Shown in pieces: positions 16,979 to 24,940 of a DNA stretch of 64,000 nucleotides; within the stretch, counting starts at the first letter, position 1, and the number at the start of each line of letters is the position of its first letter. Source of the stretch: Mucilaginibacter sp. cycad4. GTDB lineage: Bacteria > Bacteroidota > Bacteroidia > Sphingobacteriales > Sphingobacteriaceae. The DNA is taken from assembly GCF_034263275.1 (NCBI RefSeq), contig NZ_CP139559.1, positions 1,054,001 to 1,118,000 on the forward strand, in the 5' to 3' direction. The notes beneath the pieces are model-generated. The model had not been told where the DNA came from, ran no database searches, and worked only from the letters and a program-made list of their open reading frames with translations. Made by a program: the position numbers and the translations under genes.

Positions 16979-17671
16979 TTAATTGTAAGGCTTAAGATCC
17001 TTTGTGAATTTTCTTAATTTGTTATTCTCACCATTAAAATAAATGGTATCATTTTTTAAATAAGGCGCTGCAAAATAGTTGGCGTCGTCTGTTTCAATGT
17101 AATCATCCACCAAATAATAGGCATTCGTTTTTTTAGTAACCGGATTAAATTTTGCTGCCGAAACGCGATTATTGCCGGTAGTGTCTTTCTGCTTTATTTG
17201 CCAGTAAAAAATATTACCGTTTATTACCGAGGGCGAAGAAAAATAATCGTTAAAATCAGGTACTAATGTTGATAGCAGTTGTTTATTGCCATTCACAGTA
17301 ACAACATATTTGCCTAACGATCCGCTTATTGATTTTTTCCTTCCCTCGCCTTTTGTCGAGGTATTGTTAATTGGCTTGGTATCTGTCAATGTTAGGTATA
17401 AATAACTATCATCGCCAATTTTTTGAATACCATAATCTTTATCTATGGTGTCGGCAAGTTTATTATCCCTGGTTATTACGGCATACGTACATTCCATTAC
17501 CTCGGCATCAACAAAACCAGTGTCTACTATAGTATAGGCTTTATTAAGCTGGTATGGCTTAAATGAGTTGTCGTTATTTCCGGAACCGGAGGCAGTTGAT
17601 GAACTCTGTTTTTCCTGGTGATTACATGCTGCAAGAGCAAACAAAATCAATAAATATCCAAGCTTTTTCAT
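16979..17671 (-). CDS. Lipoprotein of unknown function inside the his operon
   Basis: A 230-residue protein with a clear lipoprotein signal: MKKLGYLLILFALAAC, lipobox LAAC, lipidated C16, then a serine/glycine/asparagine-rich linker (QSSSTASGSGNN). The rest is probably beta-rich with no recognised domain; ELs such as DSYLYLTLTDTKP and NGNIFYWQIKQKD recur. It is wedged between hisD (2-bp gap) and hisC (1-bp gap), so it must be co-expressed with histidine synthesis. No link to the pathway is evident. It could be a passenger or a surface-located sensor. Function unknown. Confidence 0.85.
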   Translation of the reverse strand: MKKLGYLLILFALAACNHQEKQSSSTASGSGNNDNSFKPYQLNKAYTIVDTGFVDAEVMECTYAVITRDNKLADTIDKDYGIQKIGDDSYLYLTLTDTKPINNTSTKGEGRKKSISGSLGKYVVTVNGNKQLLSTLVPDFNDYFSSPSVINGNIFYWQIKQKDTTGNNRVSAAKFNPVTKKTNAYYLVDDYIETDDANYFAAPYLKNDTIYFNGENNKLRKFTKDLKPYN

Positions 17672-17673
17672 GA

Positions 17674-18960
17674 TTAACTATTGTTTCTGATGCTTACCGC
17701 GTTTCTGTGCGCATGTAAACCCTCCAACTCTGCTAATACTTCAACTGTTGGGCCGATATTGTTGATGCCCTCGCGGGTGATGTGCTGGAACGTAATCTTT
17801 TTCACAAACGAATCAACCGATACGCCCGAATAAGCCCTGGCATAACTGCTGGTTGGCAGGGTATGGTTGGTGCCTGATGCATAGTCACCGGCACTTTCGG
17901 GGGTCAGGTTTCCTAAAAATACCGAACCCGCGTTGATGATACTTCCGGTGATCTGTTCCCAGCTACCGGTTGCCAGGATCAGGTGCTCAGGAGCATATTG
18001 ATTACTGAAACTCATGGCTTCGCTCAGGCTATCGGTAATCACCACATATGAATTATCGATAGCCATTTTGGCTATTTCTCCACGGGGCAAAACAGGCAGT
18101 TGTTTTTCAACTTCGGCTATGGCTTTTTGGGCAACATCAGCAGAGGTACAAACCAATACAGCCTGGCTGTCGATGCCGTGCTCGGCCTGGGCCAGCAGAT
18201 CGGCTGCTATGTATGCCGGAATGGCGGTTTCATCTGCAATAACCAATACTTCCGACGGCCCTGCAGGCATATCAATCGCCGTTGTGGTGGTTGACTGAAT
18301 AATGGTTTTAGCCTTGGTTACAAACTGGTTACCCGGCCCAAAAATCTTATCAACTTTAGTAACTGTTTCTGTTCCGTACGCCATGGCCGCCACAGCCTGC
18401 GAACCACCTGCCAGATAGATCTTATCGATCCCCAGCATCAGTGCCACATAAGCTATAAAGGCATTTACCTTACCATTTTTTTGTGGAGGGGAGCAAACTA
18501 CTATTTCATGGCAACCGGCAATACGTGCCGGAATCCCCAGCATCAAAAACGTACTTGGCAATACCGCCGAACCGCCGGGGATATAAAGGCCAACTTTTTC
18601 AATCGGCCTTAGTTCGCGCCAGCAGGTTACGCCGGGCATGGTTTCAACCTTGTCCTCGGCTTTTAGCTGCGTTTGGTGAAACTTGTAAATGTTGTTGTAC
18701 GCTGTTTCCAGAGCTGCTTTCTGATCGGCAGATATGGCTTTGGCAATTTCTTCCAGTTCGGCTTTATCAAGGTAAAGCTTGTTCAGCTCCACCTTGTCAA
18801 ACTTTAAAGCATAATCAAGTAAGGCACTGTCGCCATGCTGTTGCACGTTGGCAATCACATCCTCAACAATAGTCCTGATCTCGTTGGCCGGGTCAATATT
18901 CCGTTGAACCAGTTTCTGAATATCGGATGCGGTAAGTTCTGAATAGTTGTATGTCTTCAT
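17674..18960 (-). CDS. hisD: Histidinol dehydrogenase
   Basis: Zinc-dependent NAD enzyme that oxidises histidinol to histidine in two steps. I use the ATG at 18960 ([12 protein letters not shown], 428 residues). The frame is open for 43 further codons upstream, but these translate the GC-rich element and are not family-like. Visible motifs are the [16 protein letters not shown] nucleotide region, [12 protein letters not shown], the zinc-binding [13 protein letters not shown] and [20 protein letters not shown]. It follows hisG after a 109-bp gap almost entirely filled by a paired-hairpin element. Confidence 0.96.
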   Translation of the reverse strand: MKTYNYSELTASDIQKLVQRNIDPANEIRTIVEDVIANVQQHGDSALLDYALKFDKVELNKLYLDKAELEEIAKAISADQKAALETAYNNIYKFHQTQLKAEDKVETMPGVTCWRELRPIEKVGLYIPGGSAVLPSTFLMLGIPARIAGCHEIVVCSPPQKNGKVNAFIAYVALMLGIDKIYLAGGSQAVAAMAYGTETVTKVDKIFGPGNQFVTKAKTIIQSTTTTAIDMPAGPSEVLVIADETAIPAYIAADLLAQAEHGIDSQAVLVCTSADVAQKAIAEVEKQLPVLPRGEIAKMAIDNSYVVITDSLSEAMSFSNQYAPEHLILATGSWEQITGSIINAGSVFLGNLTPESAGDYASGTNHTLPTSSYARAYSGVSVDSFVKKITFQHITREGINNIGPTVEVLAELEGLHAHRNAVSIRNNS

Positions 18961-18962
18961 TT

Positions 18963-19068
18963 GCAGAGCCCCCTCTAAATCTCCCCCGGTAGGGGAGACT
19001 TTTGATTTTATTGTTTTTAACAGCCTTTGATAAGCCCTCCCTTCCGGGGAGGGTTTGGGTGGGGCTTG
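18963..19068. repeat. Paired GC-rich hairpin element, hisG-hisD junction
   Basis: One hairpin is TCTCCCCCGGTAGGGGAGA and the other CCCTCCCTTCCGGGGAGGG, separated by about 40 bp and bounded by CCCCCTCTAAA on one side and TTTGGGTGGGGCTTG on the other. It fills the gap between hisG and hisD exactly. The same two hairpins recur at 22030-22108 and, in variant form, at 29148-29231. Confidence 0.92.
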
Positions 19069-19069
19069 T

Positions 19070-19921
19070 CTATAAAATGATCTTCTCAATAGGCATTACC
19101 ACAATGCCCTGTGCGCCGGCTTGTTTGAGCTGGCTTATGCGATCCCAGAAATCACGTTCGGGGATTACTGTGTGTACTGCTACCCAGCCTTCTTCGGCCA
19201 ATGGTACTACCGACGGGCTTTTTACCCCGGGCAGTAAAGCAATAACAGCCTCAAGGTTCTTTTTTTCAACGTTAAGTACCACATATTTAGTCTCTTTGGC
19301 ACGCAAAACAGATTGAATGCGCTGGATCAGCTCTAATACAAGGTCGCTTTCGGCAATGGCTTTGCTGCCAATCAATACCGCTTCCGACGACATTACATCG
19401 GCAAATGGTTTCAACCCGTTACTTTTCAGTGTACCACCGGTTGAAACCAGGTCGCAAATGGCGTCGCTCAAACCCAAGCCCGGTGAAATTTCAACCGAAC
19501 CTGAAATGGTGCGGATATCTGAAGTAATATTTTGGCCTTTTAAAAACTTGCCTAAAATGGCAGGGTAGGTAGTTGCAATTGCTTTGCCGTGCAGGTCGGC
19601 AAGTGAATTGATATCGCTGTTGTTAGGTACAGCTATTTTGAGCGAGCATTTGCCAAAACCAAGGCGCTGCAGGTAGCTTACCTCAACTTCAGTTTCCTGG
19701 ATCACGTTTTCACCAACAATACCCAGATCGGCAATACCATCCTGCACATATTCAGGAATATCGTCATCACGAAGAAAAAGGATCTCTAAAGGGAAATTGG
19801 ATACCGGAGAAATAAGCGAGCTTTTGTAGTTTTCAAAGTTTAAGCCGCAATTTTTTAGCAATTCAACAGATTTTTCGTTGAGCCTACCCGATTTTTGGAT
19901 AGCTATTTTAAGTGTTTTCAA
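19070..19921 (-). CDS. hisG: ATP phosphoribosyltransferase (long form)
   Basis: First and feedback-regulated enzyme of histidine synthesis, condensing ATP and PRPP. The 283 residues indicate the long HisG with a C-terminal ACT-like regulatory domain (about 205-283), which works without HisZ. The N-terminus reads KTLKIAIQKSGRLNEKS, and the PRPP loop region is LVSTGGTLKSNGL. The start is a TTG at 19921: a stop codon lies seven codons upstream in frame with no ATG between, and the family N-terminus begins exactly here. A histidine-rich leader peptide precedes it. Confidence 0.95.
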   Translation of the reverse strand: MKTLKIAIQKSGRLNEKSVELLKNCGLNFENYKSSLISPVSNFPLEILFLRDDDIPEYVQDGIADLGIVGENVIQETEVEVSYLQRLGFGKCSLKIAVPNNSDINSLADLHGKAIATTYPAILGKFLKGQNITSDIRTISGSVEISPGLGLSDAICDLVSTGGTLKSNGLKPFADVMSSEAVLIGSKAIAESDLVLELIQRIQSVLRAKETKYVVLNVEKKNLEAVIALLPGVKSPSVVPLAEEGWVAVHTVIPERDFWDRISQLKQAGAQGIVVMPIEKIIL

Positions 19922-19994
19922 AAGATTGAATTTAAGAGACTATGATAAAAAAGAATATAAACGGAGGTTGTTATTTCGCGTAGAAACATACATA

Positions 19995-20054
19995 TTAGCT
20001 GATCACCACATGGTGGTGATGCAGATGAAGATGATGTAGTGCGATACCGTTCAT
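19995..20054 (-). CDS. hisL: Histidine operon leader peptide
   Basis: A 19-codon reading frame, MNGIALHHLHLHHHHVVIS then TAA, with seven histidines at positions 7, 8, 10 and 12-15. It starts 33 bp downstream of a good Bacteroidota promoter and ends 73 bp before the hisG start. Translation of the His run would sense charged tRNA-His, as in his attenuators. The codons for residues 12-17 overlap a perfect 8-bp hairpin (ATCACCAC / GTGGTGAT with a 3-nt loop), which could be a pause or regulatory stem. No terminator hairpin with a U-run is visible before hisG, so the control may work through Rho or translation. Confidence 0.88.
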   Translation of the reverse strand: MNGIALHHLHLHHHHVVIS

Positions 20055-20086
20055 TTTTTATATAGTAAAACTATAGATTAGCGGTG

Positions 20087-20116
20087 CAAATATAGACAGA
20101 TGTTTTTTAAATCAAA
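20087..20116 (-). promoter_or_regulatory. Promoter of the his operon
   Basis: On the minus strand, TTTG (20113-20116) is followed after 18 bp by TATATTTG (20087-20094), an excellent match to the Bacteroidota consensus TTTG / TAnnTTTG. The predicted transcript starts near 20080, about 26 bp before the leader ATG. Confidence 0.8.
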
Positions 20117-20449
20117 ATTTAATGTAAAAAAGTGTGCCGGTGCATGAAATTTTCAGGAAGTTTCGAGACTAATAAGACGAGCTTTTAGAATTTAATTTTG
20201 TTAACCTTTGCATCCGTTGGCGACAACACCGACCGCAAAGTGTAATGAAAGGGGGTTAACAGGGTTAACATAAATTCAAATATTCGGAATTAAGTTACTG
20301 ACTGTCAATTACTTGAATTAAATAAGGGGTTACGCCAAAAGATTTGTTAAAATACTCAGCTTGTAGCCAGCTTGTTATCGCCAACAACGTCGGAGCTTCC
20401 AATACAAATCGTGTTTATTCAATTCAAGGTAATCTTAAAATCCTATAAA
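20117..20449. other. Intergenic region between the his promoter and the glycosyltransferase gene
   Basis: No gene seen. It holds an imperfect inverted repeat, GTTGGCGACAA near 20217 and TTATCGCCAAC near 20375, probably the ends of another intergenic repeat element. At 20430-20449 there is a single arm (TTAAAATCCTATAAATCACG) related to the inverted repeat at 6692-6769. Confidence 0.5.
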
Positions 20450-21970
20450 TCACGGTTGAGACTCATACTCATAAATCGCGCCCTCTTCACCAAAATCCTT
20501 GATCTTTTTGAGATTTTTAACTTTCTGAATGTCCTTTAGGTTAATAAGCTCAGGGTTTTCGAGTACGTTAAACCAAATGAGGTAATAGTGTTTTACCTTA
20601 TAAAACTTATCAATATCCTTAGTGAAGAAACGGTGCGGTACCAGGTATGATGACATTCCTGAGAAAAAGTAAACGGCTTCGTGCGCGTCGGTATAAATCT
20701 TGATGCCGGGTTTAAACAGGCTATGGTCTGTGCCTCTGAGGTAGGCTGCAAATTCAGAGTCGATCCAGCTTTCGTCGGTATAGCCGGGGTTGCCATATTC
20801 ATCGGCTACCTGATCGGCATAACGGGCTTTATCTATCAAAAATTCGCTGCTGATAAAACCCAGCATCAGCATAACCATTACAGCGCCAACAATGCGCCGG
20901 GTAGTGATATTGCTTATTTTTTTCAGCAGGAGTAATGCCCAACTGGTGTAACCCCATAAAGCGGTAATGTATAAGGGCGATAACAGGCGGTGGTTGATGC
21001 GCTCATACCTTGAAAAGGTTGATGAGATCACGATAAACGCCCCGTAAACCAGCGCGAAGGTGATAGCAAGGTTCTCGAAGCTATCCAGCCTGCGCCTGTA
21101 GTAGTTAAATGCCAAAGCGGCTATAAAGCCAACAAAGATGACAATGGCAATTGGTGTGGCCAGCCAGTATTGGTTAGGGGTAAGGCCCATCCAATCGCAA
21201 ATAACGGTGCCAAAGTAGTACAGGTTTTGGCTGAAAGGCGTAATGGAAGGCTCCCGCGGACCGGTTGTTGTGCCCGACATGAACGCATTGTAAACCAGAT
21301 TGCTTACGAGCAACGAGATGCAGATAAAACCATAAACAATGATATGGACTATCTTCTTTTTAAGCGGCAACACCCTGTCGAGCAATAAAAGTAAACCTCC
21401 GGTGCCAACAATGGTTACGGCCGCGTACCTGGTTATACAACTTATGGCTGCTATAATAGCCGCTACAATAAGCGCTTTAAGCGTGTGTTTTAAAAGATAT
21501 TCCCTAAAGGCCACGAGAAAGAAAAGGATCTCGAGGATAAACAAGGTCTCGGACCAGAGATAAGAATAAACCTGTAATAGCGGCGGGCTCAGGATAATGG
21601 CTGCCAGCATTAGCCATTTATAAATCCTTGATGCCGGCACAAAATGCTCCATAATCCAGCCGCTGGTGAAGATGAGGGTAGCGAACATGATCCCGTTCAT
21701 TACCGCACCAAACTTAACAGGATCTATCTGGGTGATAACTGAAATTATACCAAGGTAGATGGGGTAAAAAACCGGAAAGTCAACAATAGGTACATGGTTG
21801 AATGTTAACAGGGTGCCATGGTCTTTAAAGCTCCTGGCCGCGCTGGTATACATGATACTATCCGGCGAAACTCCTACACCGCTATACCTGAAAAACAAGC
21901 TTAATATAAACCAGCCGATAAGGGCGGCTATTACAGCATCAAGGTTTTTTAAGTAGCGGCTTTTTTGCAT
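20450..21970 (-). CDS. Multi-pass membrane protein, GT-C fold glycosyltransferase-like (family 39 type)
   Basis: A 506-residue integral membrane protein with about ten hydrophobic segments in residues 12-380 and a soluble C-terminal domain (about 390-506). The first extracytoplasmic loop contains VGVSPDSIMYTSAARSF, where an acidic residue soon after TM1 is typical of GT-C enzymes that use polyprenyl-phosphate sugars. The pattern resembles the PMT/ArnT-like family, which glycosylates lipids or proteins on the outer face of the inner membrane. Substrate unknown. It lies downstream of a GmhB-like phosphatase on the same strand, with a hairpin element between. Confidence 0.7.
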   Translation of the reverse strand: MQKSRYLKNLDAVIAALIGWFILSLFFRYSGVGVSPDSIMYTSAARSFKDHGTLLTFNHVPIVDFPVFYPIYLGIISVITQIDPVKFGAVMNGIMFATLIFTSGWIMEHFVPASRIYKWLMLAAIILSPPLLQVYSYLWSETLFILEILFFLVAFREYLLKHTLKALIVAAIIAAISCITRYAAVTIVGTGGLLLLLDRVLPLKKKIVHIIVYGFICISLLVSNLVYNAFMSGTTTGPREPSITPFSQNLYYFGTVICDWMGLTPNQYWLATPIAIVIFVGFIAALAFNYYRRRLDSFENLAITFALVYGAFIVISSTFSRYERINHRLLSPLYITALWGYTSWALLLLKKISNITTRRIVGAVMVMLMLGFISSEFLIDKARYADQVADEYGNPGYTDESWIDSEFAAYLRGTDHSLFKPGIKIYTDAHEAVYFFSGMSSYLVPHRFFTKDIDKFYKVKHYYLIWFNVLENPELINLKDIQKVKNLKKIKDFGEEGAIYEYESQP

Positions 21971-22029
21971 AGGATAATATGAATATTGGTAAAAAGCAGG
22001 AGAGAAGAAAATGTTTTAAGGAAAATGAA

Positions 22030-22108
22030 AAGAACCAGCCCCACCCAAACCTTCCCCGGTAGGGAGGGCTTCAAAAGTCTCCCCTTCCGGGGGAGATTTA
22101 GAGGGGGT
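22030..22108. repeat. Paired GC-rich hairpin element downstream of the GmhB-like gene
   Basis: Contains CTTCCCCGGTAGGGAGG and TCTCCCCTTCCGGGGGAGA, bounded by CCCCACCCAAA and TTTAGAGGGGG. The two hairpins are in the reverse order to those at 18963-19068, so it is the same element in opposite orientation with a shorter centre. Confidence 0.92.
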
Positions 22109-22120
22109 TGTAGGGCTGCC

Positions 22121-22612
22121 TTAATCAATCAAATCAAGCACCGTACTAATCGGCTGATCGCTATCAATCAGGATGCCTTTTACACCTGCTGCAGTTCCTG
22201 CTTCAACGTCGCGCTCGCGGTCGCCTATGAAATATGATTTTGACGGGTCGATATTATATTTGGCTATGCCTTGCAGCAGCAGTCCCGGTTTGGGTTTGCG
22301 GCAATCGCAGTCGCCGGTAAAGTTGGGGTGATGCGGGCAGTAAAAAAAGTCGGTAAGTTCAACTCCGTGTTCATGATAAACCTGTTTGAGGTGAGTGTGC
22401 ATTTTTGCCAGTTCCTCTTCAGTGTACCATCCTTTTGCCAGGCCACCCTGGTTGGTAGCAACAAGCAGCATATAGCCGCGATCCTGCAGGGTTTTAAGGG
22501 CATCAAAATTATCAAGTACATGGAAATCCTCAAAACGGCGTACATAATCGCCCATTTCCTGGTTCAGCACACCATCACGATCTAAAAAAACAGCTTTAAT
22601 TTTATCAGGCAT
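22121..22612 (-). CDS. gmhB: HAD-IIIA phosphatase, D,D-heptose 1,7-bisphosphate phosphatase-like (GmhB family)
   Basis: Removes a phosphate from heptose bisphosphate on the way to ADP-heptose for lipopolysaccharide core, if the family role applies. The 163-residue protein has the DxD nucleophile pair D11 and D13 (FLDRDGVLN), the TNQGGLAKG motif and the GmhB-type zinc loop C92-x-H94...C102-x-C104 (CPHHPNFTGDCDC). The GDRERDVEAG motif supplies the last metal ligands. The zinc loop separates GmhB from the related HisB phosphatase domain seen elsewhere in the window. No other heptose genes are nearby, so the substrate is inferred. Confidence 0.82.
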   Translation of the reverse strand: MPDKIKAVFLDRDGVLNQEMGDYVRRFEDFHVLDNFDALKTLQDRGYMLLVATNQGGLAKGWYTEEELAKMHTHLKQVYHEHGVELTDFFYCPHHPNFTGDCDCRKPKPGLLLQGIAKYNIDPSKSYFIGDRERDVEAGTAAGVKGILIDSDQPISTVLDLID

Positions 22613-23154
22613 CTATTTTAAATTTTTCGGCGAAGGTACGGAATTTTAGTTCATGGTTGATAGTTCATCGATTGTGGTTAACGATTGGTGATTGGTAGTG
22701 GAATATAATGGTTTATGAGATGGCTTTATAGTAGTGGTGGTAAAAAGATAAGTGAATCAATAAGTGAATCAATCAATCTGATGAATCCGTTAATCCTATA
22801 AATCCTGGTTTTTGAATTTAGCTATAGTCTTAAAGAACTGGTCGTTAAATGCTATAAATAATTATGGCATTACCTCCGGCCCGGGCTCTACGCTCATACT
22901 GCACCGGCCTTAACCACATTGGCCGGTATCCGCTGCGATCCCTAATGCAAATACAGTTTCAATTAATTGCCCTCTTATCTATTATTAATCCTCACGCGCC
23001 TCAAGTAGTCTATGTGCTGTCAACCACAAGCCAAGCATGATCCTGTCAACTAATCGAAAAAAAATAAAAACACTCAATTGCGTAATATCGTTACCCATAC
23101 TGCATCTAAATAAAAAAATACCGATAAACATTGATGAACAATAAATAAACTAAA
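22613..23154. other. Long intergenic region with repeat fragments and a GC-rich hairpin island
   Basis: No gene recognised in 542 bp. Near 22650-22680 is one arm of the GTTCATGG-type stuttering repeat. Near 22745-22815 are words AAGTGAATCAAT in tandem followed by an ATCCTATAAATCCTGG arm. From about 22870 to 22945 the composition switches to GC-rich, with a perfect 7-bp stem ACCGGCC / GGCCGGT at 22903-22909 and 22921-22927 and the palindrome GCCCGGGC nearby. The last 200 bp is AT-rich and may hold the promoter of the next gene. Confidence 0.6.
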
Positions 23155-23484
23155 ATGGATACATCACTTATTACTACCAGTACAGCCTTAGAGGGCTACA
23201 AGGTTACCAGGCATTTGGGCGTTGTACGCGGCATTACGGTGCGGAGCCGGAGCGCACTGGGCAATATTGCAGGCGGTTTTCAGTCGCTGTTTGGCGGCAG
23301 GCTTTCAATTTATGTTGAGCTGTGCGAAAACGCGCGTGAAGAAGCTTACCAGCTTTTGATCCAGCACGCGCAGGCTATTGGCGCCAATGCCATTATTAAC
23401 ATGCGTTATGATGCCAATGAAGTAATGCAGGGCGTTACAGAAGTGCTTGCTTACGGTACCGCCGTTGTGGTTGAAAAAGTTTAA
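23155..23484 (+). CDS. YbjQ / UPF0145 family protein
   Basis: A 109-residue cytosolic protein of the YbjQ family (putative heavy-metal-binding domain). Family features are the ITTSTALEGYKVTRHLGVVRG N-terminus, a central GGFQSLFGGR, and the C-terminal IGANAIINMRYDAN followed by a glycine-containing strand. Members form pentamers in structural studies, but their role is unknown. It stands alone and is followed by a strong terminator. Confidence 0.9.
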   Translation: MDTSLITTSTALEGYKVTRHLGVVRGITVRSRSALGNIAGGFQSLFGGRLSIYVELCENAREEAYQLLIQHAQAIGANAIINMRYDANEVMQGVTEVLAYGTAVVVEKV

Positions 23485-23487
23485 TAG

Positions 23488-23533
23488 AAACAGAAAAACC
23501 ACCCTGGTATAATTTCGGGGTGGTTTCTGTTTT
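23488..23533 (+). terminator. Intrinsic terminator after the ybjQ-like gene
   Basis: Stem AAACAGA-A-AACCACCC / GGGTGGTT-TCTGTTT with a loop of about 11 bases and flanking T-rich sequence. It also lies downstream of the convergent small membrane protein gene and could serve both. Confidence 0.88.
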
Positions 23534-23551
23534 ATATAGTGCAGCTTTGAC

Positions 23552-23749
23552 TTATTTAAAGTACGAAAGCGGGATAGTTTTCCACATGCCATGGGCAAGG
23601 TGGCCTATCAGCAATTCATATATGAGGTAAACCGGCCAAAATATGTAATGAATGATGAGTAAAATTATACTGTGGTTATAGTACCAGCTTATCATTAAAG
23701 TATATAAACCTAAAACAAGGTATAGTATGCTGGTTTCGCGCTTTTCCAT
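23552..23749 (-). CDS. Small hydrophobic membrane protein, unknown function
   Basis: A 65-residue protein with two probable membrane segments (TSILYLVLGLYTLMISWYY and SIILLIIHYIFWPVYLIYEL), a short cytoplasmic N-terminus with MEKRE and a hydrophilic C-terminus. It starts at ATG and its stop is about 20 bp from a terminator. The coding potential is supported mainly by the membrane pattern and the position between convergent terminator and upstream gene. No family recognised. Confidence 0.55.
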   Translation of the reverse strand: MEKRETSILYLVLGLYTLMISWYYNHSIILLIIHYIFWPVYLIYELLIGHLAHGMWKTIPLSYFK

Positions 23750-23793
23750 TTTTTGACCTTTTATTTTTAGCTAATTTATAAATAGCGTTTAAA

Positions 23794-24279
23794 TTAACGG
23801 CAATTTTTCATGCTGTAAATTACTGTATAATCGGCTGTGCTGTTGGTTTGTTGCTTACCGGTTTTTGCATCATACCTGTAAGGCTTTTGGGCAAGCTGAT
23901 TGCCTCTTAGCTGAAATTCAACGCTCAGTGTATCCGTGCGGCCTTCCTGTCCATAAGTCCACAATGCTTTTATAACATTGCCGTTTAAATTGCCCATCAG
24001 GCTGCCTTTGCGAGCATCTTTTTCTTTGGGCAGCCAGTCCATATCGCCGGTAACTTTATTGCCGTTAATATGCAGGTTAACTTTGGTAGTATCCTGGCTG
24101 GCAGTGCCTTCGGTAGTATAAAAGCAATATTCCATATTTACAGCCGGCGCATCAGGTGCGTGGGCCATGGCGGTGTCTTCCTTTTTAATTACCGTATCGG
24201 CATCATTTGTTGAATGATTGCCCGAGCAAGAGGCAACCGTCATTGCGATAAGGGAAACAAAGCCTAATTGAAATTTCAT
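23794..24279 (-). CDS. Lipoprotein, unknown function
   Basis: Using the ATG at 24279 (MKFQLGFVSLIAMTVASC) the protein has 161 residues with lipobox TVASC and lipidated C18. The frame is open 18 codons further upstream but that part lacks the signal. The mature part has an acidic/threonine-rich linker and a beta-rich domain (KVNLHINGNKVTGDMDWLPK, then a GSLMGNLNGNVIKALWTY segment), suggestive of a small beta-sandwich or barrel. Similar lipoproteins are common in Bacteroidota, but I recognise no functional family. Confidence 0.85.
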   Translation of the reverse strand: MKFQLGFVSLIAMTVASCSGNHSTNDADTVIKKEDTAMAHAPDAPAVNMEYCFYTTEGTASQDTTKVNLHINGNKVTGDMDWLPKEKDARKGSLMGNLNGNVIKALWTYGQEGRTDTLSVEFQLRGNQLAQKPYRYDAKTGKQQTNSTADYTVIYSMKNCR

Positions 24280-24390
24280 AACTATGGTTGATTTTTTTGT
24301 TATGACAATTAAAATAGTAAAAGGTTCAATCACTAATTGCTACAGCCACGAAATAGTTACAATGTACTGATCAATACCATTTGTGCCCGG

Positions 24391-24582
24391 TTATGCCTGT
24401 TTCTTTTCGGGCGGAGTTGATACAATTTCGCCAAATTCATTTACATAAGCCAGCATGCTTTCCAGGTCGCTGCTGCCTGCGTTTTGTTTGCGTTCCTGTT
24501 TGCGTTGTTCTTTATCTTCCTTTTTTTTCTGGCGATTTTTTTCCAGTTGTTTTTTCATAAATGTTGCTTGCGATTTAGCCAT
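24391..24582 (-). CDS. Small highly charged protein, unknown function
   Basis: A 63-residue protein starting MAKSQATFMKKQLEKNRQKK at ATG 24582. The first 40 residues are extremely rich in K, E, Q and R, and the C-terminus reads LESMLAYVNEFGEIVSTPPE. Proteins of this pattern are frequent in Bacteroidota, often beside cold-shock protein genes, but no such gene lies next to it here. It is probably a basic helical RNA- or ribosome-associated protein; this is an inference from composition. Confidence 0.75.
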   Translation of the reverse strand: MAKSQATFMKKQLEKNRQKKKEDKEQRKQERKQNAGSSDLESMLAYVNEFGEIVSTPPEKKQA

Positions 24583-24940
24583 AATTAAGATCAATTAAGT
24601 TAAACAATAGCTATTCCATGTAGCAATAAAAAAGGCCGGGCCAGGTAATAATTACCTGTTTTAGTGAGCGTTAAAATGATCTTTAAGTTAAGTTCCGGGC
24701 AGCAACGGTATCAGCGGGGAATAAAACAGATCAGCATCAAAATAGCTGGGCGCTGTGAGCTGGAATAGCTTTAAAATTTGCCGTTTATACACAAAGATAA
24801 CAAAAATAGCTGAATTTTCAACCCCTTTCTGCCGCCGGGCCGTCATGAATGGTTGAAAAAATCCTGATAAAACAGTGTTGCCCATGTTTTAAACGGGGTG
24901 TAGGTGTTATATTTAGCCCGCAAACCAATCAACAACCCTC

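Noticed and set aside
18961..19089. Extended N-terminus of hisD, 43 extra codons
   Set aside because: The extra residues translate the GC-rich hairpin element (QAPPKPSPEG type) and unlike hisF or hisH, hisD has a good ATG exactly at the family N-terminus at 18960.
19922..19994. Classical rho-independent attenuator before hisG
   Set aside because: No GC-rich stem followed by a run of T on the coding strand could be found between leader stop and hisG.
24688..24885. 65-codon reading frame on the minus strand
   Set aside because: Sits in the promoter region of the divergent exported isomerase-like gene, has no motif and no typical gene structure.
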